Source: an uncultured Campylobacter sp. (lineage in GTDB: Bacteria > Campylobacterota > Campylobacteria > Campylobacterales > Campylobacteraceae). Taken from it: 36,175 nt of DNA. The notes beneath the pieces are model-generated. The model saw only the letters and a program-made list of their open reading frames with translations. It did not search any database and was not told the origin of the DNA. The DNA is taken from assembly GCF_938030815.1 (NCBI RefSeq), contig NZ_CALHII010000204.1:1-36175 (forward strand), given 5' to 3'. A program made the position numbers and the translations under genes. Positions 22,455 through 30,482 of this stretch are shown here, piece by piece (the stretch's first letter is position 1; the number at the start of each line of letters is the position of its first letter).

Positions 22455-23152
22455 TTAAGACCGAATTTTGAAAAAATCTCTTTTGAGCGGTCCGATTTAA
22501 ACTCCTTCATCACCTTTTCGCAAAGCGCCTGCTCGCCGCACGCGCTAAGCATTGCGATGCCGATGTATGCGGGGCTGTAGAGGCTCTCGTCGATGTAGAT
22601 GATCGAGCCGAACTCATCTTTTTTGGCGACCGCTTCGGTGCTGTTGATAAAGCCCGCCTGCACCTCGCCGTTGATGACGTATGCGACTACCTGCGGCACG
22701 TCCGCGACGGCTAAAATTTTATCTTTTACCCCATCCATCTTGGCGTTTTGTAAAAACTCGTTCATTCTGATACCGTAAATCGCCTTTTTAGGATCTGGCA
22801 TCGCGATTTTATCGAACTTTTCGATCTCGGAGACATCGTTTATTTTGATATTTTTCGGCGTTACTAAAACAAGCGTGCCGCGCCCGACGCGTTCAAATTT
22901 AGTGATATTTAGATCGCTTTTTTTCAAAAACGCCTCGTCGCCCACGATGAATGAAATTTTATTCTCGCGCGATTGAATGACGAGCTGGCCGAGGTTGGCA
23001 AACGATCCCGCCACATCCATGCCCTCTTTTTTCAAATTTTCGATCACGGCCGAGACAGGCTTTTTGTATCCGCCGCCGGCTGCGATTATCGGCTGATCCG
23101 CGCAGAACGAAACGCTTGCCGCAAGCGCTAAAATAAAAGCAATTTTTTTCAT
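22451..23152 (-). CDS. modA: Periplasmic molybdate-binding protein (ModA-like)
   Basis: The 233-residue protein has a signal peptide (MKKIAFILALAASVSFCA) and the two-lobe oxyanion-binding fold: IIAAGGGYKKPVSAVIENLKK, FIVGDEAFLKK, GRGTLVLVTPKN, KIAMPDPKKAIYG, VADVPQVVAYVINGEVQAGFINSTEA and YIDESLYSPAYIGIAML. These correspond to ModA blocks, although AAGGGYKKP replaces the more common AAASLTxA opening. It delivers molybdate or tungstate to the permease. Overlap with modB by four bases implies coupling. The 116-base gap from modD holds a -10-like TATATT (minus strand, 23188-23193) and a weak CCGC/GCGG hairpin with a T-rich end, so modAB may also have their own promoter. Confidence 0.88.
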   Translation of the reverse strand: MKKIAFILALAASVSFCADQPIIAAGGGYKKPVSAVIENLKKEGMDVAGSFANLGQLVIQSRENKISFIVGDEAFLKKSDLNITKFERVGRGTLVLVTPKNIKINDVSEIEKFDKIAMPDPKKAIYGIRMNEFLQNAKMDGVKDKILAVADVPQVVAYVINGEVQAGFINSTEAVAKKDEFGSIIYIDESLYSPAYIGIAMLSACGEQALCEKVMKEFKSDRSKEIFSKFGLK

Positions 23153-23268
23153 GAAAATCCTTTTTTGAAATTTTAAGAATTCTACAAAATATACTCTTAT
23201 TTATTAATAAATCCCGCTTTTTTGCGGATCTAAGGCGCACAGCCCGCATTATAATTAAAATTTAATAT

Positions 23269-24120
23269 TTAGATAAATTCTATCTTTCCGCTCAAATCGC
23301 ACACGCCCTGATTCCAAACCGCCGAGCTTACGAGCACGTCCGCGCCGGTAGCCGCAAACTCTGCGCAGTTATTTTTATTTATGCCACCCGCAGCGCAAAT
23401 TTTAATCTGCGGCGCCGTCTCATCTCGCCTCAAAACACAAGCTCTAAGCTCGCCAGGGCTCATCTTATCGCACATTATCGCATCGGGTGCGTAGCCTAAG
23501 AGCTCGCTAAATTCGCGCTCGCTCGCTACTTCGATCATGATCTTTCGCTCGGGTGCGCGCTCTTTAAATTTAGCGACCTGCGCGCAAAACTCGCTAAAGC
23601 TCGCAAACGCGCGAATGTGATTTGAAAAAAATAGGATACTATCGTGCAGCCCCAGGCGGTGCATCGTTCCGCCACCCACGATCAGCGCATTTACGCAAAG
23701 CTCCTTCGCAAAAGGAAAACTCTTGCGCGTCGCACCCAGCACGCAGCGCGGATTCGCCTCTCGCATCAGCGCAACCATCTCGTGCGCGTAAGTTGAAATT
23801 TTGCAGGAGTACTCAAACACGATCTGAACGATCTTCCAAGCCTTATGGAGGCTCTCGAAGCTTCCTTGCGCGCTAAAAATTTCATCTCCTGCGCAAAATG
23901 CGCTTCCCTCGCGCGCTAGCCGCTGCGTCTCGCAACCAAAGCGCGCCGCTACTTCCCGCGCGATTCCTCCACCGCTAAAGATCAGATCCTGCCTCGTTAC
24001 GATCGAAAGCCGCGCGGGCGCGTTTAAATCCACGAAGTCTTGCAAAAGCTCGGTCGTAAGGTCCAAAAACGCGCCGTCGCTAGCGATTAGATCGTCGATT
24101 TTACTCTGCGAAATAAACAT
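23269..24120 (-). CDS. modD: ModD-type pyrophosphorylase (NadC family)
   Basis: The 283-residue protein resembles quinolinate phosphoribosyltransferase: DLTTELL at the start, FSGGGIAREVA, KIVQIVFEYSCKISTYAHEMV, CVLGATRKSFPFAKELCVNALIVGGGTMHRLGLHDSILFFSNH and KICAAGGINKNNCAEFAATGADVLVSSAVW. ModD proteins are the NadC-like members found next to molybdate-transport genes, and their exact reaction is not established. The adjacent modA-modB supports ModD over NadC. It starts two bases after the nitroreductase stop, so both are surely co-transcribed. Confidence 0.85.
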   Translation of the reverse strand: MFISQSKIDDLIASDGAFLDLTTELLQDFVDLNAPARLSIVTRQDLIFSGGGIAREVAARFGCETQRLAREGSAFCAGDEIFSAQGSFESLHKAWKIVQIVFEYSCKISTYAHEMVALMREANPRCVLGATRKSFPFAKELCVNALIVGGGTMHRLGLHDSILFFSNHIRAFASFSEFCAQVAKFKERAPERKIMIEVASEREFSELLGYAPDAIMCDKMSPGELRACVLRRDETAPQIKICAAGGINKNNCAEFAATGADVLVSSAVWNQGVCDLSGKIEFI

Positions 24121-24122
24121 AT

Positions 24123-24620
24123 CTAGCCTACGAAGTGAATTTTAGCGGGCTCAAAGCGCGAGTGCGCCTTTGTGACGCGAGACGGAAAGCCCAAAGGCAT
24201 AATGCAAAACGCCTCCAAATGCCCAGGCAGATCCAAAATTTCTCTTACACGCTCCATCGCGTAAATATCGGGCGCTACACCTAGCCACGTGGTGCCAAGC
24301 CCCAAATGGTGCGCCGCCAGCCAGAGATTTTCTGCTGCACAAGCGCAGTCGTAGCGAGCGTAGGGCTGGAATTTTAAGCCACTTTTGCGCGTGCAGACCA
24401 CGATCGCAAGCGGCGCGTCTTTCGTGCAGCCGCCGTAGGTGCCGACGCTGCTAAGTAGCGTAAGCGCGGTGCGATCGCGCACTACGTAAAACTCCCATGA
24501 GCGTTGGTTGCCCGCGCTAGGGGCTTGCATCGCGGCTTTTAGCACGAGCTCGATCTGATCGTCGCTCGGCATTTTTTCGGTAAAATTCCGCACGCTCGTG
24601 CGTGTAAAAATTTCATTCAT
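24123..24620 (-). CDS. Nitroreductase-family flavoprotein
   Basis: The 165-residue protein is a small FMN-dependent NAD(P)H oxidoreductase of the nitroreductase superfamily. It shows TRTSVRNFTEKMPSDDQIELVLKAAMQAPSAGNQRSWEFYVV (FMN-phosphate-binding Arg and Ser), CAAENLWLAAHHLGLGTTWLGV and MPLGFPSRVTKAHSRFEPAKIHF. The substrate is unknown. AAAGGAG precedes the ATG. It is the first gene of the nitroreductase-modD-modA-modB cluster, and its upstream region carries the three-hairpin element at 24642-24820. Confidence 0.88.
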   Translation of the reverse strand: MNEIFTRTSVRNFTEKMPSDDQIELVLKAAMQAPSAGNQRSWEFYVVRDRTALTLLSSVGTYGGCTKDAPLAIVVCTRKSGLKFQPYARYDCACAAENLWLAAHHLGLGTTWLGVAPDIYAMERVREILDLPGHLEAFCIMPLGFPSRVTKAHSRFEPAKIHFVG

Positions 24621-25300
24621 CGCTGCTCCTTTAAATTAAATTTCTAAATTCCGCTTTTTGCGAGCGGTAAAAAATGGAATTTAGAAGTAAGCTTGCCGCT
24701 GCGTTTGCTTGAGCCTTGCTTACACTTTACGCTTATTTAGGCGCTACGCGGCGACCGATGCGCGCTAATTTGGTTTTGCTTGCCTGAGCACGCCTCTTTT
24801 TGCATCGGAAAGCGTAAAGTCGCGATAAAATTTCAAGCCTCATCACTATGAAACACGCCGCATAGGATAGCTGCGCGAACTTAATTCAATCAAAATTTCG
24901 CTCACGAGCAAGCTTGCGATCCACGTATTTAAATTTTAATCCTAGGCCGCTATCTGGCGCCCGCTAAAATAACCCGCGCCGTATAGATTGACCTACGTGC
25001 GTAGCTCGCGTGGTCCTTAAATTTCATCTCGCACGCAAGCCTGCGCCGATCTTTGCGGATAAAATTTTATCCTTCGCAGCAATGAAATTTCACCTTCGCG
25101 CCGAGCAAATTTTATCTTCGTCGTCTGGAAAATTCCGCTTTCGCCGCTTTTGAATTTTAACCGCATCGCGCGCCGCAAAGCACCGGCCGCGCCGTACCAC
25201 ATGCAAAGCGCGCTCAGATCAAAAGCTCAAAATATATAAAATTTAACCGCCAAGCACGACTAGGCGGAGCCATGCGCCGAAGCGCTATGAAATTTAAGCG
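24621..25300 (+). other. Spacer, 680 bases
   Basis: Apart from the hairpin element at 24642-24820 and the nitroreductase ribosome-binding site near 24627-24633, no gene or RNA is recognised. Bases about 24840-25290 hold scattered AAATTT/AAAATTTTA sites in a GC-rich background. A 61-codon minus-strand frame at 25017-25202 has no protein-like features. Confidence 0.6.
24642..24820 (-). promoter_or_regulatory. Three contiguous hairpins upstream of the nitroreductase-mod genes (candidate leader RNA)
   Basis: Three stem-loops abut each other without spacers. (1) TTCTAAATTCC at 24642-24652 pairs perfectly with GGAATTTAGAA at 24676-24686; a competing inner stem CCGCT/AGCGG (24651-24655, 24663-24667) shares two bases with it. 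(2) GTAAGC at 24687-24692 pairs with GCTTAC at 24718-24723. (3) ACTTTACGCTT at 24724-24734 pairs perfectly with AAGCGTAAAGT at 24810-24820, and inside it CCGATGC at 24755-24761 pairs with GCATCGG at 24802-24808, leaving one unpaired base on one side and 20 on the other. On the minus strand the order is 3-2-1, ending 11 bases before AAAGGAG of the nitroreductase gene. Strand and function are inferred; a miniature mobile element is the alternative. Confidence 0.5.
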
Positions 25301-25969
25301 TTAAGCCTGCTCGCCTATCAGCCTGCGCACGACGTAGCTTGCGATGAAAAGCCCGAAGCTCGCGGTCACGCCCATGAAGCTACCCATCGATTTGACGCGT
25401 GGCGGCTCGCTAGAGCAGACGACGTCAAAATCGCCCGCAAAGCCGCGTTTTCGCAGCTCATATCTGATCTTGCGCGCGAGCGGATCGCCTTGCGTCTGCC
25501 AGATTGAGCGGATTTCGATTTTAGCGGGATCGAGCCTCTTTGCGCCGCCCATCGAGCTTACAAATCCTACGCCCGCCTCGCTACAGCGCAGCGCAAGAGC
25601 GATTTTAGCGGGCACGTCGTCGATCGCATCGATTACGAAATCAAATTGTGCTAGATTAAATTTAGACAAAAATTCCTCATCGATCCTAGCGACGATCGGC
25701 GTTATGCCTTTAAATTTGCGCGCAAAAACCTCGCATTTTAGCTCGCCTACGTGCTCGCTTCCAAGCTGGCGGTTTTGATTAGTGATCTCGAAGCGATCGC
25801 AATCGATCACGCTTAGATTTGCCGCGCCGCTGCGGTACAGCGCCTCTATCGCCGCTCCGCCCACACCACCGCAGCCGCAGATTAAAATTTTAGCGCTTTG
25901 AAGCCTTGCAAAATCCTCGCCGAAAAGTAGGCGCGAGCGCGAAAAGCGGTCTACTACAACTTCACTCAT
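25301..25969 (-). CDS. tcdA: tRNA threonylcarbamoyladenosine dehydratase TcdA (ThiF/MoeB family)
   Basis: TcdA uses ATP to cyclise threonylcarbamoyladenosine at tRNA position 37. The 222-residue protein has the E1-like Rossmann motif (KILICGCGGVGGAAIEALYRSGAANLSVIDCDRFEITNQNRQ), VIDAIDDVPAKIALALRC, and SSMGGAKRLDPAKIEI with the usual dehydratase pattern. The FDVVCSSEPPRV segment and a C-terminal hydrophobic patch (FGLFIASYVVRRLI) are family traits, and there is no C-terminal rhodanese domain. It overlaps surE by eight bases and ends the operon. A sulfur-carrier adenylyltransferase is less likely because no partner gene is nearby. Confidence 0.88.
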   Translation of the reverse strand: MSEVVVDRFSRSRLLFGEDFARLQSAKILICGCGGVGGAAIEALYRSGAANLSVIDCDRFEITNQNRQLGSEHVGELKCEVFARKFKGITPIVARIDEEFLSKFNLAQFDFVIDAIDDVPAKIALALRCSEAGVGFVSSMGGAKRLDPAKIEIRSIWQTQGDPLARKIRYELRKRGFAGDFDVVCSSEPPRVKSMGSFMGVTASFGLFIASYVVRRLIGEQA

Positions 25970-26741
25970 CGTTTTTCATCCACCTTTCTAGCGCGCTCAT
26001 CTGCTCGTGCGCGGTTAAATTTAGCTTGATCGGACTTAACGTCGCTCGCCCCTCAAAAAGTGCCGAAATGTCGCTGTTTTCGTTCCTACTCGCATCAAAG
26101 TCGAACGTGGATTTGCCGAGCCAATAATACTCCATTCCGCGCGGATTGCGATTTAGCTGCGCGTCGGTATCGTAGAGCTTCTCGCCGCAGGGCGCAACCG
26201 AAAGCCCCTTAAAATCCTGCTTTGAGACGGCAGGGACATTTAAATTTAAAAACTGCTTCGGCGGCAGCGGAAAGCCGTTTTTGAAAATTTTTCTCACTAG
26301 ATCAACCGTGAGCTCGCACGCGAGATCAAATCCGTATCGCTGCAGCGAATCCGCGACGTAAAACTGGCTCACCGCAAGTGCGGGAATGCCTTGCAAAACC
26401 CCCTCCATCGCGCCTCCGCAAGTGCCCGAATAGGTTACGTCCTCCGCGACGTTGGCGCCGTGATTTATGCCGCTTATCACAAGATCGGGCTTGCGGTTAT
26501 ACAGCGCGCGGAGTGCCAAATACACGCAGTCTGCGGGCGTAGCGTCATCGAGTTTGAAAAATCCGTCGTCGAGCTTGATAAATCTAAGCGGACGGGTAAG
26601 AGTAAGCGAGTGCGAGCAGGCCGATTTCTCCGAGCTCGGCGCTACGATAGTGACGTTTGCGACCCCTCTTAGCGCGCTTGCGAGTTCCAAAAGTCCGCGC
26701 GCTTCGAATCCGTCGTCGTTGGTGATTAAAATTTCTTTCAT
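25962..26741 (-). CDS. surE: 5'/3'-nucleotidase SurE
   Basis: SurE is a cytoplasmic metal-dependent nucleotidase and exopolyphosphatase. The 259-residue protein shows the N-terminal metal site ILITNDDGFEARGLLEL, APSSEKSACSHSLT, TPADCVYLAL, PDLVISGINHGANVAEDVTYSGTCGGAMEG (catalytic loop with Asn and Ser) and FLNLNVPA. The length is normal. The ATG at 26741 has AAGAGAG upstream. It is the first gene of a surE-tcdA pair, the same arrangement as C. jejuni Cj0293-Cj0294 as I recall it. Confidence 0.95.
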   Translation of the reverse strand: MKEILITNDDGFEARGLLELASALRGVANVTIVAPSSEKSACSHSLTLTRPLRFIKLDDGFFKLDDATPADCVYLALRALYNRKPDLVISGINHGANVAEDVTYSGTCGGAMEGVLQGIPALAVSQFYVADSLQRYGFDLACELTVDLVRKIFKNGFPLPPKQFLNLNVPAVSKQDFKGLSVAPCGEKLYDTDAQLNRNPRGMEYYWLGKSTFDFDASRNENSDISALFEGRATLSPIKLNLTAHEQMSALERWMKNDE

Positions 26742-27134
26742 ATTCTCTCTTTAGCTAAAATTTCATGACAGACCTATCAGAGCGGAATTCTGTCTGTAAA
26801 ATTTTAGCGCTTAATTCTTTGCTATGCAAAAATTGCTATTTAGCTTGCGTGGCATAAAATTCCGTCGCGCCAAATTTTTCAATAAAATTCCATGCAAACT
26901 TAAATCGCAAAATTCATAGAAAAATTCCGCCTTTTTGCTACGAAATTTTATCTTTTTTCGCTACAAATTTTTATAGCTTTTTATAGCCTGACACGCAATT
27001 TCATCGCCTAAATTTCACTTTCGAAATTTCTTAAATTAAATTTTGCGACCACACTCCGCAACTCGCCACAAAATTTCGCCTTTTAAATTTTCGCACCTAT
27101 GCAAATCTGCGGCATAAAATTATGCTAGACTTAT
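26742..27134 (+). other. AT-rich spacer, 393 bases
   Basis: No gene. It is rich in AAAATTCC and CGAAATTTTA-type sites and T-runs (for example 26949-26990). A six-base stem ACAGAC/GTCTGT (26768-26773, 26792-26797) surrounds a GGAATTC, not clearly a terminator. Both flanking genes are on the minus strand. Confidence 0.55.
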
Positions 27135-27635
27135 CTATAACCCTGCTTTGCGGCATATCTCCTCGCTCACCTGCGAATCAAGTAGGTGCGAGCTTGGATA
27201 ATCGTAGAAAAATCGGTGCACTTCACGCACTCCGCTTCGCAATAAAGCTCGCGTACTAGGTGCGTTGCAGTCATTTTCGGTAATATCCTTGGTTAGCAAT
27301 TTGAGATATTTTTGCCGATCGGAGCTTTTCAGGCTCGCCCAGCCAGGGCTTAGCGAGTAGGCATAGATCAGATCGCTTCCTTGTGCGCTAATTTCTTCGA
27401 GGAAGGCAAACTGCGCGACCTTAACGTGGGGCTTGGCGCCGCCTATGTCTGCTGCGATCTCGCTAGCTGCGGCTTTAGCGACGAGTGCGGGCGAGCCTAG
27501 CTTACTAAGCGCCTCAAAACGCGCCGTTACTGCGGGATCCTCGGTGACTTGATGCTTTTGGTATTTAGCCGCACCGCAACCGCCCAGCAACATCGCGAAC
27601 GCGCCGCATAACGCTAAAATTTTAAAATTTATCAT
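27135..27635 (-). CDS. Putative lipoprotein of unknown function
   Basis: The 166-residue product starts with a lipoprotein signal (MINFKILALCGAFAMLLGGC, lipidated Cys20), so it should be membrane-anchored on the periplasmic side. The mature part is helical: DPAVTARFEALSKLGSPALVAKAAA, then VKVAQFAFLEEISAQGSDLIYAYSLSPGW, SSDRQKYLKLLTKDIT, CNAPSTRALLRSGVREVHRFFYDYPSSH, ending near CRKAGL. Two further Cys may form a disulfide. I recognise no family. The C-terminal RSGVREVHRFFYDYPS segment might be useful in a search. AAAGGAT precedes the ATG, and it is divergent from lpxB. Confidence 0.8.
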   Translation of the reverse strand: MINFKILALCGAFAMLLGGCGAAKYQKHQVTEDPAVTARFEALSKLGSPALVAKAAASEIAADIGGAKPHVKVAQFAFLEEISAQGSDLIYAYSLSPGWASLKSSDRQKYLKLLTKDITENDCNAPSTRALLRSGVREVHRFFYDYPSSHLLDSQVSEEICRKAGL

Positions 27636-27673
27636 CTTAAATCCTTTGTCGGCTTAATTTTAGCACATTTTGC

Positions 27674-27679
27674 TATAAT
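27674..27679 (+). promoter_or_regulatory. Putative -10 box of lpxB (TATAAT)
   Basis: TATAAT in TTTTGCTATAATTAAC, an extended TGC-TATAAT form, lies 25 bases before the TTG start of lpxB. It falls in the 68-base divergent gap with the lipoprotein gene. Confidence 0.55.
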
Positions 27680-27703
27680 TAACAAAAATTTAAAAGGCTA
27701 AAT

Positions 27704-28891
27704 TTGAAATACCTAATCTCTTGCCTAGAACCCTCGGCGAATCTGCATTTTAAAGAGGTTCTAGCGCATCTTAAAAAGCTCGATCTCGCTTGCGAGATTT
27801 GCGGAATTTTCGATGAAAAGCTGGGCTCGCCGATATACAAAAGCAGCGAGTTTTCGGCGATGGGCTTTGTTGAAATTCTGCCGTTAATTTTAAAAGCCAA
27901 GCGCGCGATGGCGCAGATGACGCGGCTTGCGGCGGAGTGCGACCGCGTGCTTTTGATCGACTCGCCCGCGTTTAATTTGCCGCTTGCTCGCGCGATCAAA
28001 GAAAGCGGCGCGCGCGCGGAAATTTTATATTATATCCTGCCGCAGGTTTGGGCGTGGAAGCCGCACAGAGCGGAGAAGCTGAAAAAATTTTGCGATAATC
28101 TGCTCTCCATTTGGCCTTTTGAGGCGAAATTTTTCGGCACGGACTACGAGGTAGATAAAAGCGCTGTGCCGCAAGAAGCGGAGAGCAAAGACTCTGCACT
28201 ACAAGAAACAAAAGATAAAGACGCGGCGCCGAAAGAGGATGTCGCGCGCCCAAGCAAGCAAAGCGCCAAAACCGCAAAGTACTCTTTCGTGGGGCATCCG
28301 CTGCTTGATGAGATAAAATTTCAAAAAACAAGCTACGAAAAACGGGGCAAGATCGCCTTTATGCCGGGCTCTCGCAGAGCTGAAATTTCAAGGCTGATGC
28401 CGATTTTTAGAGCACTTGCGCCTAAATTTGAAAATAGCGAGCGAGCTCTGATAATCCCGCCGCATCTGATGGATCAAAGAGATGAAATTTACGGGCCTCT
28501 GGACGGCTTTAGCATCGCAAACGATACTCCCGCCACGCTTAAAGATTGCGATTTTGCCTTCATCTGCTCGGGTACGGCGACGCTTGAGGCGGCGCTCATC
28601 GGCACTCCGTTCGTGCTGTGCTACAAGGCTCGCGCGTTTGACGTTTGGCTCGCGCGAAAGCTCGTAAAGCTAAAGCATGTGGGGCTTGCAAATATTATTT
28701 TTGATTTTTTGGGCGAGGAGCCGCTGCACGAGGAGCTTTTGCAAGGCGAAGTAAGCGCGCAAAACCTACTCGCCGCATATGAGCGCTGCGACGCCGCTAA
28801 ATTTAAACTTGCGAGCGAAAAGCTGCGAGATTATCTGAAATTCGGCTCCAGCGAAAACGTGGCAAAAATTTTAACGCAGCCTGCGAGCTAA
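27704..28891 (+). CDS. lpxB: Lipid-A-disaccharide synthase LpxB with ~40-residue acidic/Lys linker
   Basis: LpxB joins UDP-diacylglucosamine and lipid X into the lipid-A disaccharide at the inner membrane. The 395-residue protein shows family blocks: ISCLEPSANLHFKEVL, GFVEILPLI, DRVLLIDSPAFNLPLA, ILYYILPQVWAWKPHRAEKL, YSFVGHPLLDEI, IAFMPGSRRAEISRLMP and FICSGTATLEAALIGTPFVLCYKA. The start is TTG with AAAAGG six bases upstream. Between residues about 152 and 191 lies a 40-residue hydrophilic stretch (VPQEAESKDSALQETKDKDA...) that the usual protein lacks; it sits between FF-G-TDYEVDKS and YSFVGHPLL. The rest is intact. Confidence 0.92.
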   Translation: MKYLISCLEPSANLHFKEVLAHLKKLDLACEICGIFDEKLGSPIYKSSEFSAMGFVEILPLILKAKRAMAQMTRLAAECDRVLLIDSPAFNLPLARAIKESGARAEILYYILPQVWAWKPHRAEKLKKFCDNLLSIWPFEAKFFGTDYEVDKSAVPQEAESKDSALQETKDKDAAPKEDVARPSKQSAKTAKYSFVGHPLLDEIKFQKTSYEKRGKIAFMPGSRRAEISRLMPIFRALAPKFENSERALIIPPHLMDQRDEIYGPLDGFSIANDTPATLKDCDFAFICSGTATLEAALIGTPFVLCYKARAFDVWLARKLVKLKHVGLANIIFDFLGEEPLHEELLQGEVSAQNLLAAYERCDAAKFKLASEKLRDYLKFGSSENVAKILTQPAS

Positions 28892-28911
28892 AATTTTAAG
28901 GCTAAAGCTTA

Positions 28912-28917
28912 TATAAT
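28912..28917 (+). promoter_or_regulatory. Putative -10 box of greA (TATAAT)
   Basis: TATAAT in GCTTATATAATTTG is 28 bases before the greA ATG and 21 bases after the lpxB stop; AAAGGA at 28930-28935 is the ribosome-binding site. Confidence 0.5.
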
Positions 28918-28939
28918 TTGATAAAAAGAAAGGAAGATT

Positions 28940-29431
28940 ATGACGACAGAACCAATGACGCTTTACGGATATGAAAAGATCACCTCCGAGCTCAAAGAGC
29001 TTCAGAGCGTGAAGCTGCCTCACATCGTGCAGCAGATCGACATCGCGCGCGGACACGGCGATCTGAAAGAAAACGCCGAGTACCACGCGGCGCGCGAAGA
29101 GCAGGCGTTTCTGCTATCGCGCATCGCCGAGCTTAGCGACATCGTCTCTCGCTCAAAGATCATCGACCCCTCGACCTACGAGCACGACCGCGTAAAATTC
29201 GGCTCCACCGTTACCTTTATGGACGTGGAGACCGAGCGGGAGGAGGTTTACACGATCGTAGGCCTTAGCGAGGCCGATATTTCAAGGCATCTCATCAATA
29301 TCAATACGCCGCTTGCGCGCCAGCTTTTAGGCAAAGCCGAAGGCGATGAGGTGGTGCTTCAGCTTCCATCGGGTACCCGCGACGTAGAAATTCTAAGCGT
29401 CGAATACAAGCCGATTAAATTTGAGAATTAG
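28940..29431 (+). CDS. greA: Transcription elongation factor GreA
   Basis: GreA rescues backtracked RNA polymerase by stimulating transcript cleavage. The 163-residue protein has the N-terminal coiled coil with the acidic tip (GHGDLKENAEYHAAREEQAFL, carrying the Asp/Glu pair) and a C-terminal FKBP-like domain (VKFGSTVTFMDVETEREEVYTIVG, PLARQLLGKAEGDEVVLQLPSG). AAAGGA precedes the ATG. The lpxB-greA pairing matches C. jejuni. It abuts argC by one base. Confidence 0.97.
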   Translation: MTTEPMTLYGYEKITSELKELQSVKLPHIVQQIDIARGHGDLKENAEYHAAREEQAFLLSRIAELSDIVSRSKIIDPSTYEHDRVKFGSTVTFMDVETEREEVYTIVGLSEADISRHLININTPLARQLLGKAEGDEVVLQLPSGTRDVEILSVEYKPIKFEN

Positions 29432-29432
29432 C

Positions 29433-30440
29433 GTGAAAAAAGTAGGCATCATCGGCGTTAGCGGCTATACGGGGCTTGAACTGATTAAAATTTTACTTTC
29501 TCATCCGGGCTTTGAAATTTCATATTTGGGTGCTTCGACGCAGGGCGAGATAAGCGAAATTTTCCCGCAACTTCGCGGGGTTTTGCAGATGCGCGTAGAA
29601 GCCGCGGATGCTCGCGTTGCGGCGCAAAGATGCGATCTTATTTTTTTGGCGTTGCCGCATGAAAAAGCGATGGAATTTGCTCGCGAAATTTTAAAATTTA
29701 AAAGCGTCAAGGTAGTCGATCTATCGGCTGATTACCGCCTAAGTCGCGAGCTTTACGAGAAAAATTACACCACGCATTTAGATCCTCGTAATTTAGCCCA
29801 CGCCGTTTACGGGCTACCCGAGCTAAATCGAGAAAAGATCCGCACGGCGCGACTTACTGCAAATCCAGGCTGCTACCCCACCTGCTCCATTTTGGCGCTC
29901 GCGCCGTTCGTGCGATTGCTCGATCCAGATACCGGCGTATTTATCGACGCAAAAAGCGGAGTAAGCGGCGCGGGCAAGGCTCTTAAAACGAGCAGCCATT
30001 TCGTAAGCGTAAACGAAAACGCGGGCGCCTACTCGCCGATCTCGCATCGCCATGCAGACGAGATCAAAGAGCAGCTACAAATTTTAAAAGGCGGCGAATT
30101 TAGCACGCTTTTCGTGCCGAATTTGCTGCCGATTACGCGCGGAATGCTGGTTAGCGCGTTTGGCGTACTGCAAAAGAGCGTGGATGCTGAGGCGGTACTG
30201 CGGGAATTTTACGAAAATGAGCCTTTCGTGCGCGTCCGAAGCGAACCCGTGAGTATAAAAAACGTCGCAGGGACGCACTTTTGCGATATTTTTGTAAAAA
30301 CAGCGGGCGATAAAATTTGGATCAACTCGGCGATCGATAATCTTTTGCGCGGAGCATCGTCGCAGGCGGTCGCAAACGCAAATTTAATGTGCGGATTCGC
30401 CGAAGCTACGGCGCTGCCGCGTATCGCACATGGAATTTAA
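29433..30440 (+). CDS. argC: N-acetyl-gamma-glutamyl-phosphate reductase ArgC
   Basis: ArgC carries out the third step of arginine synthesis, reducing acetylglutamyl phosphate with NADPH. I place the start at GTG 29433 (MKKVGIIGVSGYTGLEL), one base after the greA stop; an in-frame TTG at 29421 inside greA would add four residues. The NADP motif GVSGYTG, the catalytic Cys in ANPGCYPT and a conserved His in SHRHADEI are visible. At about 335 residues the length is normal. It is translationally coupled to greA. Confidence 0.95.
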   Translation: MKKVGIIGVSGYTGLELIKILLSHPGFEISYLGASTQGEISEIFPQLRGVLQMRVEAADARVAAQRCDLIFLALPHEKAMEFAREILKFKSVKVVDLSADYRLSRELYEKNYTTHLDPRNLAHAVYGLPELNREKIRTARLTANPGCYPTCSILALAPFVRLLDPDTGVFIDAKSGVSGAGKALKTSSHFVSVNENAGAYSPISHRHADEIKEQLQILKGGEFSTLFVPNLLPITRGMLVSAFGVLQKSVDAEAVLREFYENEPFVRVRSEPVSIKNVAGTHFCDIFVKTAGDKIWINSAIDNLLRGASSQAVANANLMCGFAEATALPRIAHGI

Positions 30441-30482
30441 GCGATGTGCTTTTTGCAAAAGCCGTCACGCGCGAGAGCCTAG

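Noticed and set aside
26768..26797. Terminator or operator at ACAGAC/GTCTGT
   Set aside because: Only six base pairs with an 18-base loop, between two minus-strand genes where it would lie upstream of surE; too weak to call.
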